NCBI GenBank assembly: GCA_013426785.1
Contig: JACDZI010000011.1
Span: 1-57,714 of the forward strand
DNA: 57,714 nt
Source: Rhodocyclaceae bacterium
Lineage (GTDB): Bacteria > Pseudomonadota > Gammaproteobacteria > Burkholderiales > Rhodocyclaceae
Direction of reading: 5' to 3'
Part shown: positions 20,363 through 30,416 of the stretch, in pieces
How the letters are laid out: every line of letters starts with the position of its first letter
Numbering within the stretch: position 1 is the stretch's first letter
Notes under the pieces: model-generated
Told to the model about the DNA's origin: nothing
Seen by the model: only the letters and a program-made list of their open reading frames with translations
The model's database searches: none
Program-made: the position numbers and the translations under genes

Positions 20363-21245
20363 GCGCGTTGCATACCTGGGCCTCGGCAGCATGGGGCTGC
20401 CGATGGCGCGCCGCCTGCTGGAGGCCGGTTATCCCGTGACCGTCTGGAATCGTCATCCCGACAAGGCCGCGGCCCTGGTCAGCGCGGGCGCGCACTGTGC
20501 TGCCACGCCGGCTGAAGCCGTTGCCGCCGCAGACGTGATCTTTACGATGGTGGCCGACGATGCGGCCCTCGAAACCATCACCCTCGGCGAACAAGGCTTG
20601 TTGGGTGCCATGCGGCCGGGCGCCATCCATGCTTCGATGAGCACCATCCTGCCGGCGACGGCGCGGCGTCTTGCCGCGCTGCACCAGGCACGCGAGGTCC
20701 ATTACGTCGCCGCACCCGTATTCGGACGCCCCGATGCGGCGGCGGCTGGGCGCTTGTGGATCTGCCGGTCAGGTTCGCCAGAGGCACAGGCACGCCTCGC
20801 CCCCTTACTGGGGCCGCTCAGCCAGCGCCAGGAAGACCTCGGCGAGGACCCCGGGGCCGCCAACGTGCTCAAACTGACCGGCAATTTCATGATTGCGGCA
20901 GCCATCGAAACCATGGCAGAGGCCTATGTCTTCGGGGAAAAGAATGGTCTCGATCCCGCGTGGATGGCCGAGTTTTTCGGTGGCACCCTCTTTGCCTGCC
21001 CGATCTACCAGAATTACGGGCGCTTCATCGCCGAAGGCCGGTTTTCGCCGCCCGGATTTCGCCTGGCCCTCGGCCGCAAGGATGTGCAACTGGTAGCGGA
21101 AACCGCCCGGGCCAGCGATGTGCCGATGCCCTTTCTGGCCACGTTGGTCAATCGTTATGCCGCCCGTGTCGCCAAGGGCGGCGGGGATCTTGACTGGACC
21201 AGCATCGCCCTCGATGTCGCCTACGATGCCGGCCTTGACGGCTAG
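20352..21245 (+). CDS. ltnD: NAD(P)-dependent beta-hydroxyacid dehydrogenase, probable L-threonate dehydrogenase
   Basis: A 297-residue member of the 3-hydroxyisobutyrate dehydrogenase family, with N-terminal Rossmann motif LGLGSMGLPMARRLLEAG and catalytic-Lys helix KLTGNFMIAAAIE. The substrate-side motif usually read as APVSGG is here APVFGRP, which also occurs in relatives of uncertain specificity, so the L-threonate assignment rests mainly on context: it is the last gene of the otn/TRAP operon. Oxidation of L-threonate would give 2-oxo-tetronate, the input of OtnI. It overlaps dctM by 11 bp. Confidence 0.72.
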   Translation: MSAERVAYLGLGSMGLPMARRLLEAGYPVTVWNRHPDKAAALVSAGAHCAATPAEAVAAADVIFTMVADDAALETITLGEQGLLGAMRPGAIHASMSTILPATARRLAALHQAREVHYVAAPVFGRPDAAAAGRLWICRSGSPEAQARLAPLLGPLSQRQEDLGEDPGAANVLKLTGNFMIAAAIETMAEAYVFGEKNGLDPAWMAEFFGGTLFACPIYQNYGRFIAEGRFSPPGFRLALGRKDVQLVAETARASDVPMPFLATLVNRYAARVAKGGGDLDWTSIALDVAYDAGLDG

Positions 21246-21325
21246 CCCGTCATCAGGGGCGCGCGAAAAGCGTTGTCATCGCCGGGTGCATGCAGGGATG
21301 ATTCAGGATTGATCGGCAATGGCAT

Positions 21326-22150
21326 TCACAATCTGCGCATGATTTCCAGCGCCAGCGCGGACTGGTTCAGGGTATAGAAGTGCAGGCCGGGCGCGCCCAG
21401 CGCGATCAGGCGCTTGCACAGCTCGGTAACTACATCCAGGCCGAAGGCGCGGATCGATTCGGCATCGTCGCCGAAGCCCTCGAACTTGCGGCGCATCCAG
21501 CGCGGGATCTCGGCACCGCTGCTGTCGGCGAAGCGCGCCAGCTTGCTGAAGCTGGCGATCGGCATGATGCCCGGCACGATGGGGATGGTGATGCCCAACG
21601 CACGCGCTTCGGCGACGAAGTGGGCGTAGGCGTCGGCGTTGTAGAAGAACTGGGTGATGGCGGCATCGGCACCGGCATCGACCTTGCGCTTGAAGGCCAG
21701 CAGGTCGTCGCGCGGCGATTTCGCCTGCGGGTGCCATTCCGGGTAGGCCGCGACTTCGATGCGGAAGGTATCGCCGGTTTCGGCGCGGATGAACTCGACC
21801 AGTTCGTTGGCGTAGCGGAACTCGCCGACGTCGGCCATGCCCGAGGGCAGGTCGCCGCGCAGCGCGACGATGCGGCGGATGCCCTGTTCGCGGTAGCCGT
21901 GCAGGATCTCGCGGATGCCGACGCGAGTCGAGCCGACGCAGGACAGGTGGGGCGCGGCGGCATGTCCCTCGGCGGCGATCTCCATGACGATGTCGCAGGT
22001 GCGCTCGCGCGTCGAGCCGCCCGCGCCGTAGGTCACTGAGAAGAAGCTCGGATGGGCCGCTGCCAGTTTGGCGCGCACGGCGCGCAGTTTCTCGACGCCG
22101 TCGGCCGATTGCGGGGGAAAGAATTCGAAGGAGATTTCAGTCTTGTTCAT
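21326..22150 (-). CDS. metF: methylenetetrahydrofolate reductase
   Basis: A 274-residue TIM-barrel flavoprotein starting TEISFEFFPPQS, with SVTYGAGGSTRERT, HLSCVGSTR, GIRRIVALRGDLP and DAAITQFFYNAD, all typical of MetF. It supplies 5-methyl-THF for methionine synthesis. The ATG at 22150 is used because the family begins there; the frame continues upstream into tlyA. The start lies inside the last codons of tlyA (14-bp overlap), so it is translationally coupled in ahcY-tlyA-metF, which has an SAH riboswitch upstream of ahcY. Confidence 0.93.
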   Translation of the reverse strand: MNKTEISFEFFPPQSADGVEKLRAVRAKLAAAHPSFFSVTYGAGGSTRERTCDIVMEIAAEGHAAAPHLSCVGSTRVGIREILHGYREQGIRRIVALRGDLPSGMADVGEFRYANELVEFIRAETGDTFRIEVAAYPEWHPQAKSPRDDLLAFKRKVDAGADAAITQFFYNADAYAHFVAEARALGITIPIVPGIMPIASFSKLARFADSSGAEIPRWMRRKFEGFGDDAESIRAFGLDVVTELCKRLIALGAPGLHFYTLNQSALALEIMRRL

Positions 22151-22994
22151 GGCGGGCATGGAGGAAGAATTCACGGTTGCCGTCGCTGCCGGTAATCGGG
22201 CTGTCGAACCAGCCGAGGACGGTGAGATGGTGTTCGGTGCAGCAGGCGAGGAGTTTGTCGCGTACTGCCGGGTACAGGAAAGCATCGGTAACGATGCCGC
22301 CCTTGCCGATGTGCTCCGGGTCGACTTCGAACTGTGGCTTGACCAGCAGCAGCAGGTCGCCGAGCTTCGTCAGCAACGGCGGCAGTTGCGGGATGATCAG
22401 CGTGAGTGAAATGAAGCTCACGTCGGCGACAATCAGGTCGAACTGCCGCGCATTTTGCCGTATTGCCAGCGCCGACTTTTTCAAATCACGCGCATTGATG
22501 CCTTCGTGAGGCTCGACGCGCGGGTCGGCGGCGATGGCCGGGTGCAACTGGCCGTGGCCAACATCGATACCGACGACCTTCGCTGCCCCATGCTGCAGCA
22601 GGCAGTCGGTGACCCCCCCCGTGCTTTGACCGATATCGAGGCAGTCGCAGCCGCGCGGATCAATGCCAGCATTTCGAAGCGCGCCGGCCAGCTTGAGACC
22701 ACCGCGGGAGACGTATTCGGTGTCCGGCGCGGGGGCTACCGCTAGTGCAGCATCGTCAGGTAACAAATGCGCTGGCTTGAGCATAGTCTCACCGGCCAGG
22801 CTGACGCGCCCGGCCTCGATCAGCCGCTGCGCTGCGGTGCGTGAGGGCGCAAGCCCCTGTTGCACCAGCAGCGCATCGAGCCGCACGCCATGGGCGTGCG
22901 ATGGCGTTTTCGCGCTGAAGACCTGCGCCGCAGCGCGCACGGCCACCTTGGACTTGGGCCGTGCGGTGCGGGCATGAAACGAGTTCATGCTCAT
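22137..22994 (-). CDS. tlyA: TlyA family RNA methyltransferase (S4 plus FtsJ-like domains)
   Basis: A 285-residue protein. Residues about 37-95 form an S4 RNA-binding domain (VRLDALLVQQGLAPSRTAAQ). A Rossmann methyltransferase follows, with DIGQSTGGVTDCLLQ (SAM site), DVGHGQL, IVADVSFISL and LLVKPQFEV. Family members methylate 2'-O of rRNA cytidines (in mycobacteria) and are often called hemolysins. A sense-strand copy of the 24-bp element (22457-22480) is read in frame as KSALAIR between the NARDL and FDLIVADVSF motifs, where the family usually has a short variable loop. It is placed between ahcY and metF, so methylation demand and SAH recycling share an operon. Confidence 0.88.
   Translation of the reverse strand: MSMNSFHARTARPKSKVAVRAAAQVFSAKTPSHAHGVRLDALLVQQGLAPSRTAAQRLIEAGRVSLAGETMLKPAHLLPDDAALAVAPAPDTEYVSRGGLKLAGALRNAGIDPRGCDCLDIGQSTGGVTDCLLQHGAAKVVGIDVGHGQLHPAIAADPRVEPHEGINARDLKKSALAIRQNARQFDLIVADVSFISLTLIIPQLPPLLTKLGDLLLLVKPQFEVDPEHIGKGGIVTDAFLYPAVRDKLLACCTEHHLTVLGWFDSPITGSDGNREFFLHARHEQD
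22457..22480 (-). repeat. 24-bp dispersed element, copy 8 (inside tlyA)
   Basis: 21 of 24 match (AATAC variant of GGGAC), read in the sense direction of tlyA as KSALAIR, almost the same peptide as in porB. Confidence 0.72.
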
Positions 22995-23015
22995 GCGCGG
23001 ATTATCAGTAGCGGC

Positions 23016-24407
<1,392 letters not shown>

Positions 24408-24431
24408 GGTAAGTCTCCATTCACGTTAAAT

Positions 24432-24512
24432 GAATGGGCGCCGTTACCATGAGAACCTGTTTCGCCGAGCCTGACGATCAATGAGGATCGCTGCAGCGCC
24501 CCTCGGCAGCAG
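24432..24512 (-). promoter_or_regulatory. SAH (S-adenosylhomocysteine) riboswitch
   Basis: On the minus strand, about 105 to 25 nt before ahcY, the leader reads CCGAGGGGCGCTGCAGCG, a short hairpin, then CAGGCTCGGC and finally ACGGCGCCC. CCGAG pairs with CTCGG, and GGCGCC can pair back to GGGGCGC as the pseudoknot typical of this class. The CCGAGGNGCGCTGC and CAGGCTCGG elements are the class signature. A TATAAT -10 element lies just upstream at 24516-24521, inside the 3' end of the preceding methyltransferase gene. SAH binding normally turns expression on, here for ahcY-tlyA-metF. Confidence 0.87.
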
Positions 24513-24516
24513 CGGA

Positions 24517-25668
24517 TTATACGGTTTTGCCGCAGAGCCGCCACAGCGAGGTGACTTCCGCCGCCCGCGCGGCGTGCAGCGGGTCGCCGACATCCCTGAC
24601 CTTAGGATGGCGGGGACGGATGTCGAGACGATCCAGCACGCGCAAGCCGGCCGCGTCGATCCATCCCAGTAGTTCGGCGCGGGTGCGCAAGCCGAGGTGT
24701 TCGGCCAGGTCGGAGAGGATCAGCCAGCCTTCGCCGCCGGGTTCGAGGTGCGCCGCCAGCCCGGCCAGAAAGCCGCGCAGCATCCGGCTGTCGGGATCGA
24801 AGATCGCCTGTTCGAGGGGCGAGCTCGGGCGTGCCGGCACCCAGGGCGGATTGCACACGATCAGCGGCGCGCGGCCGGGCGGAAACAGGTGTTGCGGCTC
24901 CACCGCGACGTGCGCCGCCAGCCCCAGCCGTGCGATGTTCTCACGGGCGCAGGCCAGTGTGCGCGGGTCCTGGTCGGTAGCGATAATCCGCGCTACGCCG
25001 CGTCGCGCCAGCAGTGCCGCCAGCACGCCCGTGCCGGTGCCGATGTCGAAGGCAATCGTCTTGGCCGGCAAGGGCACTTCGGCGACCAGTTCCAGATATT
25101 CGCTGCGCACCGGTGAAAAAACGCCGTAGTGCGGGTGAATTCGCTCGCCGTCGAGTGCCCGGATCGGGATGCCTTTCTTGCGCCACTCGTGCGCGCCGAC
25201 CAGTCCGAGCAGTTCGCGCAGCGAGGCGACGAAGGCCGGGGAGTTGTCACCATAAACCTCGCTGCAGGCCGGCCGGACATCGGGGGCGCGGCGCAAGGGA
25301 ATCGCGTAATCGGCGTCGAAGGGAATCAGCAGCCGGCCCAGTGTGCGGGCGCGTTGCGACTGGGCGAGGCGATGGCGGTGGAAGGCGTCGGTGGTCGAGG
25401 CGTTTGTTTTGTCCGATGATTTCTTGGGCTTGGCGAGTGATTTGTCGATGCGCCGCGCCATGGCTTGCAGCAGCAGGCGGGCATTCTGGAAATCGCCGCG
25501 CCACAGGATCGCGGTGCCCTCGCTGGCGAGCCGGAAAGCCGTATCGGCAGGGAGCGTGTCGTCGCCGATCACCACCCGTTGCGGCGGTGGCACCCCGGCT
25601 TCCGAGCGCCAGAGAGCGGCGCGGGACGTGTCGCCTTCGTCCCAGGTGATTGTTGGCGTTTCGCTCAC
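24517..25668 (-). CDS. class I SAM-dependent methyltransferase (small-domain type, NPPW motif)
   Basis: A 383-residue protein. The C-terminal half (from about residue 190) is a Rossmann methyltransferase with AFDIGTGTGVLAALLARRG as the SAM site, an acidic ATDQDPRTLACA, and the catalytic IVCNPPWVPA motif of N6-adenine/N5-glutamine type enzymes. The N-terminal half contains a basic, low-complexity stretch (KPKKSSDK). The substrate is unknown; rRNA guanine methyltransferases of the RsmC/RlmG type have a similar layout. It starts just upstream of the ahcY promoter in the same direction, 6 bp after the helicase gene. Confidence 0.78.
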   Translation of the reverse strand: MSETPTITWDEGDTSRAALWRSEAGVPPPQRVVIGDDTLPADTAFRLASEGTAILWRGDFQNARLLLQAMARRIDKSLAKPKKSSDKTNASTTDAFHRHRLAQSQRARTLGRLLIPFDADYAIPLRRAPDVRPACSEVYGDNSPAFVASLRELLGLVGAHEWRKKGIPIRALDGERIHPHYGVFSPVRSEYLELVAEVPLPAKTIAFDIGTGTGVLAALLARRGVARIIATDQDPRTLACARENIARLGLAAHVAVEPQHLFPPGRAPLIVCNPPWVPARPSSPLEQAIFDPDSRMLRGFLAGLAAHLEPGGEGWLILSDLAEHLGLRTRAELLGWIDAAGLRVLDRLDIRPRHPKVRDVGDPLHAARAAEVTSLWRLCGKTV

Positions 25669-25674
25669 AAAGAA

Positions 25675-28600
25675 CTAGCCCAGCGGCTGGAAAAGTACGT
25701 CGAGGTCGTCGGCACCGAGCAGGTGTTTGCCGCCATTGTCACCCTGCGCACCCTGCACCAGTTGGTCGGCCAGACCGCGTTTCCGGTCTTGCAGCGCGAG
25801 GATTTTTTCCTCGACGGTACCCTGCGTCAGCAGCTTGTAAACGAATACCGGCTTGTCCTGGCCGATGCGGTGCGCGCGGGCGGTGGCCTGCTCCTCGACG
25901 GCGGGGTTCCACCACGGGTCGTAGTGGATCACCGTGTCGGCGGCGGTGAGGTTGAGGCCCGTGCCGCCGGCCTTGAGCGAAATGAGGAACAGCGGCACGC
26001 GGCCTTCCTGGAAATTGTTGATGGGCGTTTCGCGATCCCTGGTCTGGCCGGTCAGCTTGGCGTAGGGAATTTTCAGCAGATCGAGTTCGGCTTCGATCAG
26101 GCTCAGCATGCTGGTGAATTGGGAGAACAGCAGAATCTTGCGGCCCTCGTCGAGCAGTTCCTCGATCATCTCCATCAACAGCATCAGCTTGGCCGACTGG
26201 GCGTGGCCCTTATTGACGATGGCCTTGGCGGATTCGAGCTTGACCAAACGCGGATCGCAGCACACCTGCCGCAGCTTGAGCAGCGCGTCGAGGATCATGA
26301 TCTGGCTCTGGCCGACGCCCTTTTCGCGCAGGACTTCACGTAATTTTTGATCGAAGACGACGCGCAGCGATTCGTAGAGGTCGCGCTGGCCGCCTTCGAT
26401 CTCCACCCAGCGGACGATTTCGGTGCGGGGCGGCAGTTCGGTCAATACCTGTTCCTTGGTCCGCCGCAGCAGGAAGGGCCGCACCCGCTCGGCGAGGTTG
26501 AGGCGTGCCGTGGCATCGCCCTGCTTTTCGATCGGCGTGCGGAAGATGCGGCCGAAGCGCTCGGCCGTGCCCAGGAAACCCGGCATGAGGAAATCAAACT
26601 GAGCCCACAATTCGCCGAGGTGGTTCTCCAGCGGCGTGCCGGTCAGCGACAGGCGGTGGCGGGCCTTCAACTGGCGCGCCACCTGGTGCGACTTGGCCTT
26701 GGGATTCTTGATGAACTGCGCCTCGTCCAGCACCAGCAGGTGGAAGGGCTGGGACAGCAGCGTCTCTTGGTCGCGCACCAGCAGCGGGTAGGTGGTCAGC
26801 ACGATGTTGGCACCGGCGATCTCGCCGAAGCGCGCCGCACGATCCTTGCCGTGCAGCGTCAGCACGGTCAAGTCGGGCGTGAATTGCGCCGCCTCGTTCT
26901 TCCAGTTCGCCATCAGGCTGGTCGGGGCAATGACGAGGCTGGGGCGGTCGGCGCGGCCGCTGAGTTTTTCGATTTGCAGGTGGGCCAGCGTCTGCACCGT
27001 CTTGCCGAGGCCCATGTCGTCGGCGAGGATGCCGGCCAGCCCGTATTCGCGCAGGAATTGCAGCCAGTTGAGGCCGTCCTGCTGGTAGTGGCGCAATTCG
27101 GTCCGAAAAGTCGGCGCTGGCGGCACGGCGGCAATGCCGGAAAAATCCTTGAGCTTCGCGCCGATGGCGCGTAGCCGCTCACCGCCCAGCCAGTGCGCCG
27201 GCAGCTGTTCGAGCACGGCCAGTACGGCGGCGTGGTGGCGTGACAGGCGCGGTTTCTCGTCTTCCAGAAATTCCAGCAGCGGCAGCAGCCAGGCGCGCAG
27301 GCGCGGTACCGGCACCGGCAGGATGCGTTTCTCGTCAATGGCCACCGGCACACTGGCGTCGTCGGCCATTGCGGCGAGCCGCGCCAGCAAGCCGGGTTGC
27401 GTGGCAATCAGCCGCACCAGCGGCGGCACCAGGCTGACGCGTTCGCCGCCGATCATCACGCCCAGATCGAGATTGAACCAGTCGCTGCCGGTTTGCTCTT
27501 CTTCGACAGCGACAAACCAGTCGTCGGCATGTGCCACCTGATAAGGAAAGTCCTCGGTCAGCGTAACCTCCATGCCAGCCGCAGCCAGCGAGGCGATCCC
27601 GTCCGCCAGCAAGGGCAGCCAGCCGCTGGCGTCCTGACGGGCCGGCAGCAGGCAGGGCGCGGTGCTGTCGATGCGGTGATAGTGCGGCAACACGCGCTCC
27701 AGACTGTCCAGCCCCAGGGCTTGCAGGCGCTGCCAGACGGCGATTTCGGCGTCGGTGTCGCGGGCCAGCGTGATCATCCTGCCCTCATGGCGCACGCGCA
27801 TCAACGGCGGTGGCACGGCACAGCCCAGTACCGGCGGCAGCTCGGGATAGGTGAAATACAGTTCAGACAGCGCCACATCGTCGGCGATGGTGAGCATCTT
27901 GGTGTGACGCAGGCGGCCCAACCGCAAGTGCAGGCGTGCAACCGGTGGTCCCTCCGGCGCAGTGGCCTCGATGATTTCGGGCAACGGCAGTTCGACGCCG
28001 TGCTCTGCCGCGAGGTTGGCCAGACGGCGATGGGCGACCAGTGCGTCGGCCTCGTTCAGGGGCGGGGCGCGCAGCAGGGTGGCCAGCACCTCGTCGGGCA
28101 GGCCGCTGGTGAGCAGGCCGATCTCGGCACGCGTCGGGTCGACATAGGTGGTCGGCCAGGTCGGCAGGCGCGCCACGCAGTCCGGCAGTTCCAGCGCCAG
28201 TTGCTGCCGGCCTTGCGGGTCGCGCCGCCAGGCGAGAGCGATCTGGCGCGGTTCGCCCAGGCACAAGGGCCGATCCATCACCTCACCGATGAACAGTCGG
28301 TCGGTGCGCGCCGCCGCGCATAGCAGCGTATGCCCGGCCTCGCCTGCCAGCGAGGCGATCAGTTCGCGCTGGTAATAGCGCACTTCGTCCTGGCAGGCCA
28401 GCGCCAGCCGCAGCACCGAGACGTCATCGGGCAGCACCAGGTTCTTTTCGCCGCCGCGCACGTCATGGACATAGGGCATCCACGGCGCCGGCTTGCCCAG
28501 ACCGCCTTTTTTGAGACAGCGGCTTTTGCCGACGGCCAGCGTGCCGCGTGCCGGATCGAGCAGATACACCACGCGGTGGTCGCCGGAGAGTATTTCCGGG

Positions 28601-29061
28601 GCCATTGCCGCGTCCGCCGGGGTGACGGTGCGCGGGGTCAGTGCGGCCAGCCAGGACAGTGCCGCGGGGCTGGGTTCGAAATCGGCCTCAGCCGGGGGAG
28701 GCTTGGTGCCGGCGGCTGCGGGGGCCTCACTTTCCCGCGTTTCCCGCGCCGTCGCGGTCAGCAGCAGGGCGACGGCATGTTTGCAATCCGTGCCGATCGG
28801 ACAGGTGCAATTCCCCGTGACCTGGGAGACGTGGCCATTGGCGGCGTTATAGGTAATGACGACTTCGGTGGCATAGGGTTGCCGCACGGAGCCCCGCACA
28901 CTGCCGCTGATGAACAGGCGACCGGCCTCATTGTTGAGGGCGACGATGCTGACGCGGTCGCCGCCCTTCGCGTACTGCATGCCCCGCAGCAGCGTGCCCT
29001 TGTCGAAGTAATCGAGCAGATCGGCGATCTGCAGGGCGTGCGTTTGTCGGGCAGCCTTCAA
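25675..29061 (-). CDS. SNF2-family helicase with N-terminal SWIM zinc finger
   Basis: A 1128-residue protein. Near residues 80-100 is a SWIM finger (CTCPIGTDCKH). After a long, less conserved region, the SNF2 motor starts near residue 650: LRHYQQDGLNWLQFL, Walker A ADDMGLGKT, LVLDEAQ, SLTGTPLEN, then the second RecA lobe with ILLFSQFTSML and ARAHRIGQDKPVFVYKL. It is probably an ATP-driven DNA translocase with a role in transcription or repair; the target is unknown. The 24-bp element (27106-27129) is read antisense as PPAPTF in the linker right before the motor. It begins 4 bp after metK, so it is likely co-transcribed. Confidence 0.88.
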   Translation of the reverse strand: MKAARQTHALQIADLLDYFDKGTLLRGMQYAKGGDRVSIVALNNEAGRLFISGSVRGSVRQPYATEVVITYNAANGHVSQVTGNCTCPIGTDCKHAVALLLTATARETRESEAPAAAGTKPPPAEADFEPSPAALSWLAALTPRTVTPADAAMAPEILSGDHRVVYLLDPARGTLAVGKSRCLKKGGLGKPAPWMPYVHDVRGGEKNLVLPDDVSVLRLALACQDEVRYYQRELIASLAGEAGHTLLCAAARTDRLFIGEVMDRPLCLGEPRQIALAWRRDPQGRQQLALELPDCVARLPTWPTTYVDPTRAEIGLLTSGLPDEVLATLLRAPPLNEADALVAHRRLANLAAEHGVELPLPEIIEATAPEGPPVARLHLRLGRLRHTKMLTIADDVALSELYFTYPELPPVLGCAVPPPLMRVRHEGRMITLARDTDAEIAVWQRLQALGLDSLERVLPHYHRIDSTAPCLLPARQDASGWLPLLADGIASLAAAGMEVTLTEDFPYQVAHADDWFVAVEEEQTGSDWFNLDLGVMIGGERVSLVPPLVRLIATQPGLLARLAAMADDASVPVAIDEKRILPVPVPRLRAWLLPLLEFLEDEKPRLSRHHAAVLAVLEQLPAHWLGGERLRAIGAKLKDFSGIAAVPPAPTFRTELRHYQQDGLNWLQFLREYGLAGILADDMGLGKTVQTLAHLQIEKLSGRADRPSLVIAPTSLMANWKNEAAQFTPDLTVLTLHGKDRAARFGEIAGANIVLTTYPLLVRDQETLLSQPFHLLVLDEAQFIKNPKAKSHQVARQLKARHRLSLTGTPLENHLGELWAQFDFLMPGFLGTAERFGRIFRTPIEKQGDATARLNLAERVRPFLLRRTKEQVLTELPPRTEIVRWVEIEGGQRDLYESLRVVFDQKLREVLREKGVGQSQIMILDALLKLRQVCCDPRLVKLESAKAIVNKGHAQSAKLMLLMEMIEELLDEGRKILLFSQFTSMLSLIEAELDLLKIPYAKLTGQTRDRETPINNFQEGRVPLFLISLKAGGTGLNLTAADTVIHYDPWWNPAVEEQATARAHRIGQDKPVFVYKLLTQGTVEEKILALQDRKRGLADQLVQGAQGDNGGKHLLGADDLDVLFQPLG
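27106..27129 (+). repeat. 24-bp dispersed element, copy 10 (inside the SNF2 gene)
   Basis: 23 of 24 match, antisense to the gene, read as PPAPTF at the boundary between the N-terminal region and the helicase motor. Confidence 0.83.
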
Positions 29062-29064
29062 TGC

Positions 29065-30246
29065 CTAGAGACCAGCATCGGCTTTGAGGGCCTGCACCTT
29101 GTCGAGGGCTTCCCAGGTGAATTCCGGTTCGTCGCGGCCGAAATGGCCATAGGCGGCGGTCTTTTCGTAGATCGGCCGCAGCAGGTTCAGCATGTTGACG
29201 ATGCCCTTCGGGCGCAGGTCGAAGTGCTTCCTCACCAGTTCCGCGATCTTCTCGTCGGAAATCTTGCCGGTGCCCTGCGTGGTGACCCACACCGAGGTCG
29301 GCTGGGCGACACCGATGGCGTAGGACACCTGGACCTGGCACTTGCTGGCGAGGCCGGTGGCCACGATGTTCTTCGCCACGTAGCGGGCAGCGTAGGCGGC
29401 CGAACGGTCGACCTTGGACGGGTCCTTGCCGGAGAAGGCGCCACCGCCGTGGGGCGCCGCGCCACCGTAGGTGTCGACGATGATCTTGCGGCCGGTCAGG
29501 CCGCAGTCACCCTGCGGGCCACCGACGACGAAGCGGCCGGTCGGATTGACCAGATATTTGATGTCGCCCTTGATCAGTTCCTTCGGAAGCACCGGCTTGA
29601 TGATGTCCTCGATCACGGCTTCGATGGCGCTGGCCTTCATCTTCGGGCCGTCGGACATCTCCGGGGCATGCTGGGTCGACAGCACCACGGTGTCGATGGA
29701 CCAGGGCTTGCCGTCCTGGTACTTGACGGTAACTTGGCTCTTGGCATCCGGACGCAGCCAGGGCAGGCGGCCATCCTTGCGCAGCATGGCCTGGCGCTCG
29801 ACCAGGCGGTGCGACAAGTAGATCGGCAGCGGCATCAGCGTCGGGGTTTCGTCGCAAGCGTAGCCGAACATCAGGCCTTGGTCGCCGGCACCCTGGTTCA
29901 GGTAGTCGTCGGAGGCCCGGTCCACGCCCTGGGCGATGTCGGGTGACTGCTTGTCGTAGGCCACCAGCACGGCGCAGCCCTTGTAGTCGATGCCGAATTC
30001 GGTGTTGTCGTAGCCGATGCGCTTGAGCGTGTTGCGCGTCACGCCGATGTAATCAACGTTGGCGGTGGTGGTGATTTCGCCGGCGAGGACGACCAGGCCG
30101 GTGTTGCAGAGGGTTTCGGCGGCGACGCGGGCGGTCGGGTCCTGCGCCAGGATGGCGTCGAGGATGGCGTCGGAGATCTGGTCAGATACCTTGTCTGGAT
30201 GGCCTTCCGAGACGGATTCCGAGGTGAAGAAAAATTCGCTGGCCAT
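29065..30246 (-). CDS. metK: S-adenosylmethionine synthase
   Basis: A 393-residue enzyme of normal length. The sequence shows [19 protein letters not shown] (ATP-site His), [17 protein letters not shown] (signature), [17 protein letters not shown] and [19 protein letters not shown] (P-loop-like signature). It makes SAM from methionine and ATP. AAAAAAGGAG precedes the ATG. The leader of about 120 nt carries a SAM-II-like fold and a second hairpin, downstream of a good sigma70 promoter. The SNF2/SWIM helicase follows after 3 bp. Confidence 0.97.
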   Translation of the reverse strand: MASEFFFTSESVSEGHPDKVSDQISDAILDAILAQDPTARVAAETLCNTGLVVLAGEITTTANVDYIGVTRNTLKRIGYDNTEFGIDYKGCAVLVAYDKQSPDIAQGVDRASDDYLNQGAGDQGLMFGYACDETPTLMPLPIYLSHRLVERQAMLRKDGRLPWLRPDAKSQVTVKYQDGKPWSIDTVVLSTQHAPEMSDGPKMKASAIEAVIEDIIKPVLPKELIKGDIKYLVNPTGRFVVGGPQGDCGLTGRKIIVDTYGGAAPHGGGAFSGKDPSKVDRSAAYAARYVAKNIVATGLASKCQVQVSYAIGVAQPTSVWVTTQGTGKISDEKIAELVRKHFDLRPKGIVNMLNLLRPIYEKTAAYGHFGRDEPEFTWEALDKVQALKADAGL

Positions 30247-30265
30247 GGTGTGCTCCTTTTTTGTT

Positions 30266-30297
30266 CCCCGCTGTCTGGTCGTCGGACCAGCTCGGGG
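30266..30297 (-). promoter_or_regulatory. stem-loop in the metK 5' leader, upstream of the ribosome site
   Basis: The leader can form CCCCG/CGGGG outside CTGGTC/GACCAG with a GTCG-type tetraloop, ending about 10 nt before the AAGGAG ribosome site. It lies between the SAM-II-like fold and the start codon and could be part of its expression platform. Confidence 0.5.
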
Positions 30298-30309
30298 GAT
30301 CGGAGCAGG

Positions 30310-30367
30310 CGACGCTTTAGCAGTATTTATGATCCGCCCTGCAAGTTGTCCTGATTAACTCGGCGGA
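30310..30367 (-). promoter_or_regulatory. SAM-II-like riboswitch candidate upstream of metK
   Basis: On the minus strand, P1 pairs TCCGCC (30362-30367) with GGCGGA (30333-30338) around a 23-nt loop containing GTTAA and CTTGCAG. This is followed by ATAAATACTGCTAAAG. The order P1, loop with CTTGCAG, then A-rich ATAAA and GCTAAA is what I recall for the SAM-II pseudoknot class, and loop GCAG can pair with CTGC downstream. P1 starts within a few nt of the predicted transcription start. Identification is by eye; SAM binding would be expected to reduce metK expression. Confidence 0.6.
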
Positions 30368-30375
30368 GGTCGCGG

Positions 30376-30403
30376 ATAATAGCGACTTTTTTTCAGCCGT
30401 CAA
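30376..30403 (-). promoter_or_regulatory. sigma70-type promoter of metK
   Basis: On the minus strand: -35 TTGACG (398-403), 16-bp spacer, -10 TATTAT (376-381). The predicted start near 30369 puts the SAM-II-like P1 stem at the 5' end of the transcript. Confidence 0.6.
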
Positions 30404-30416
30404 CCGCACCCCCATC

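Noticed and set aside
28330-29946. Plus-strand frame (538 codons) spanning the SNF2 and metK genes
   Set aside because: It runs antisense across two confidently identified genes and has no recognisable domain or ribosome site.
30266-30297. metK leader hairpin as a terminator
   Set aside because: On the transcribed (minus) strand no T-run follows the stem, so it is listed only as a leader structure.
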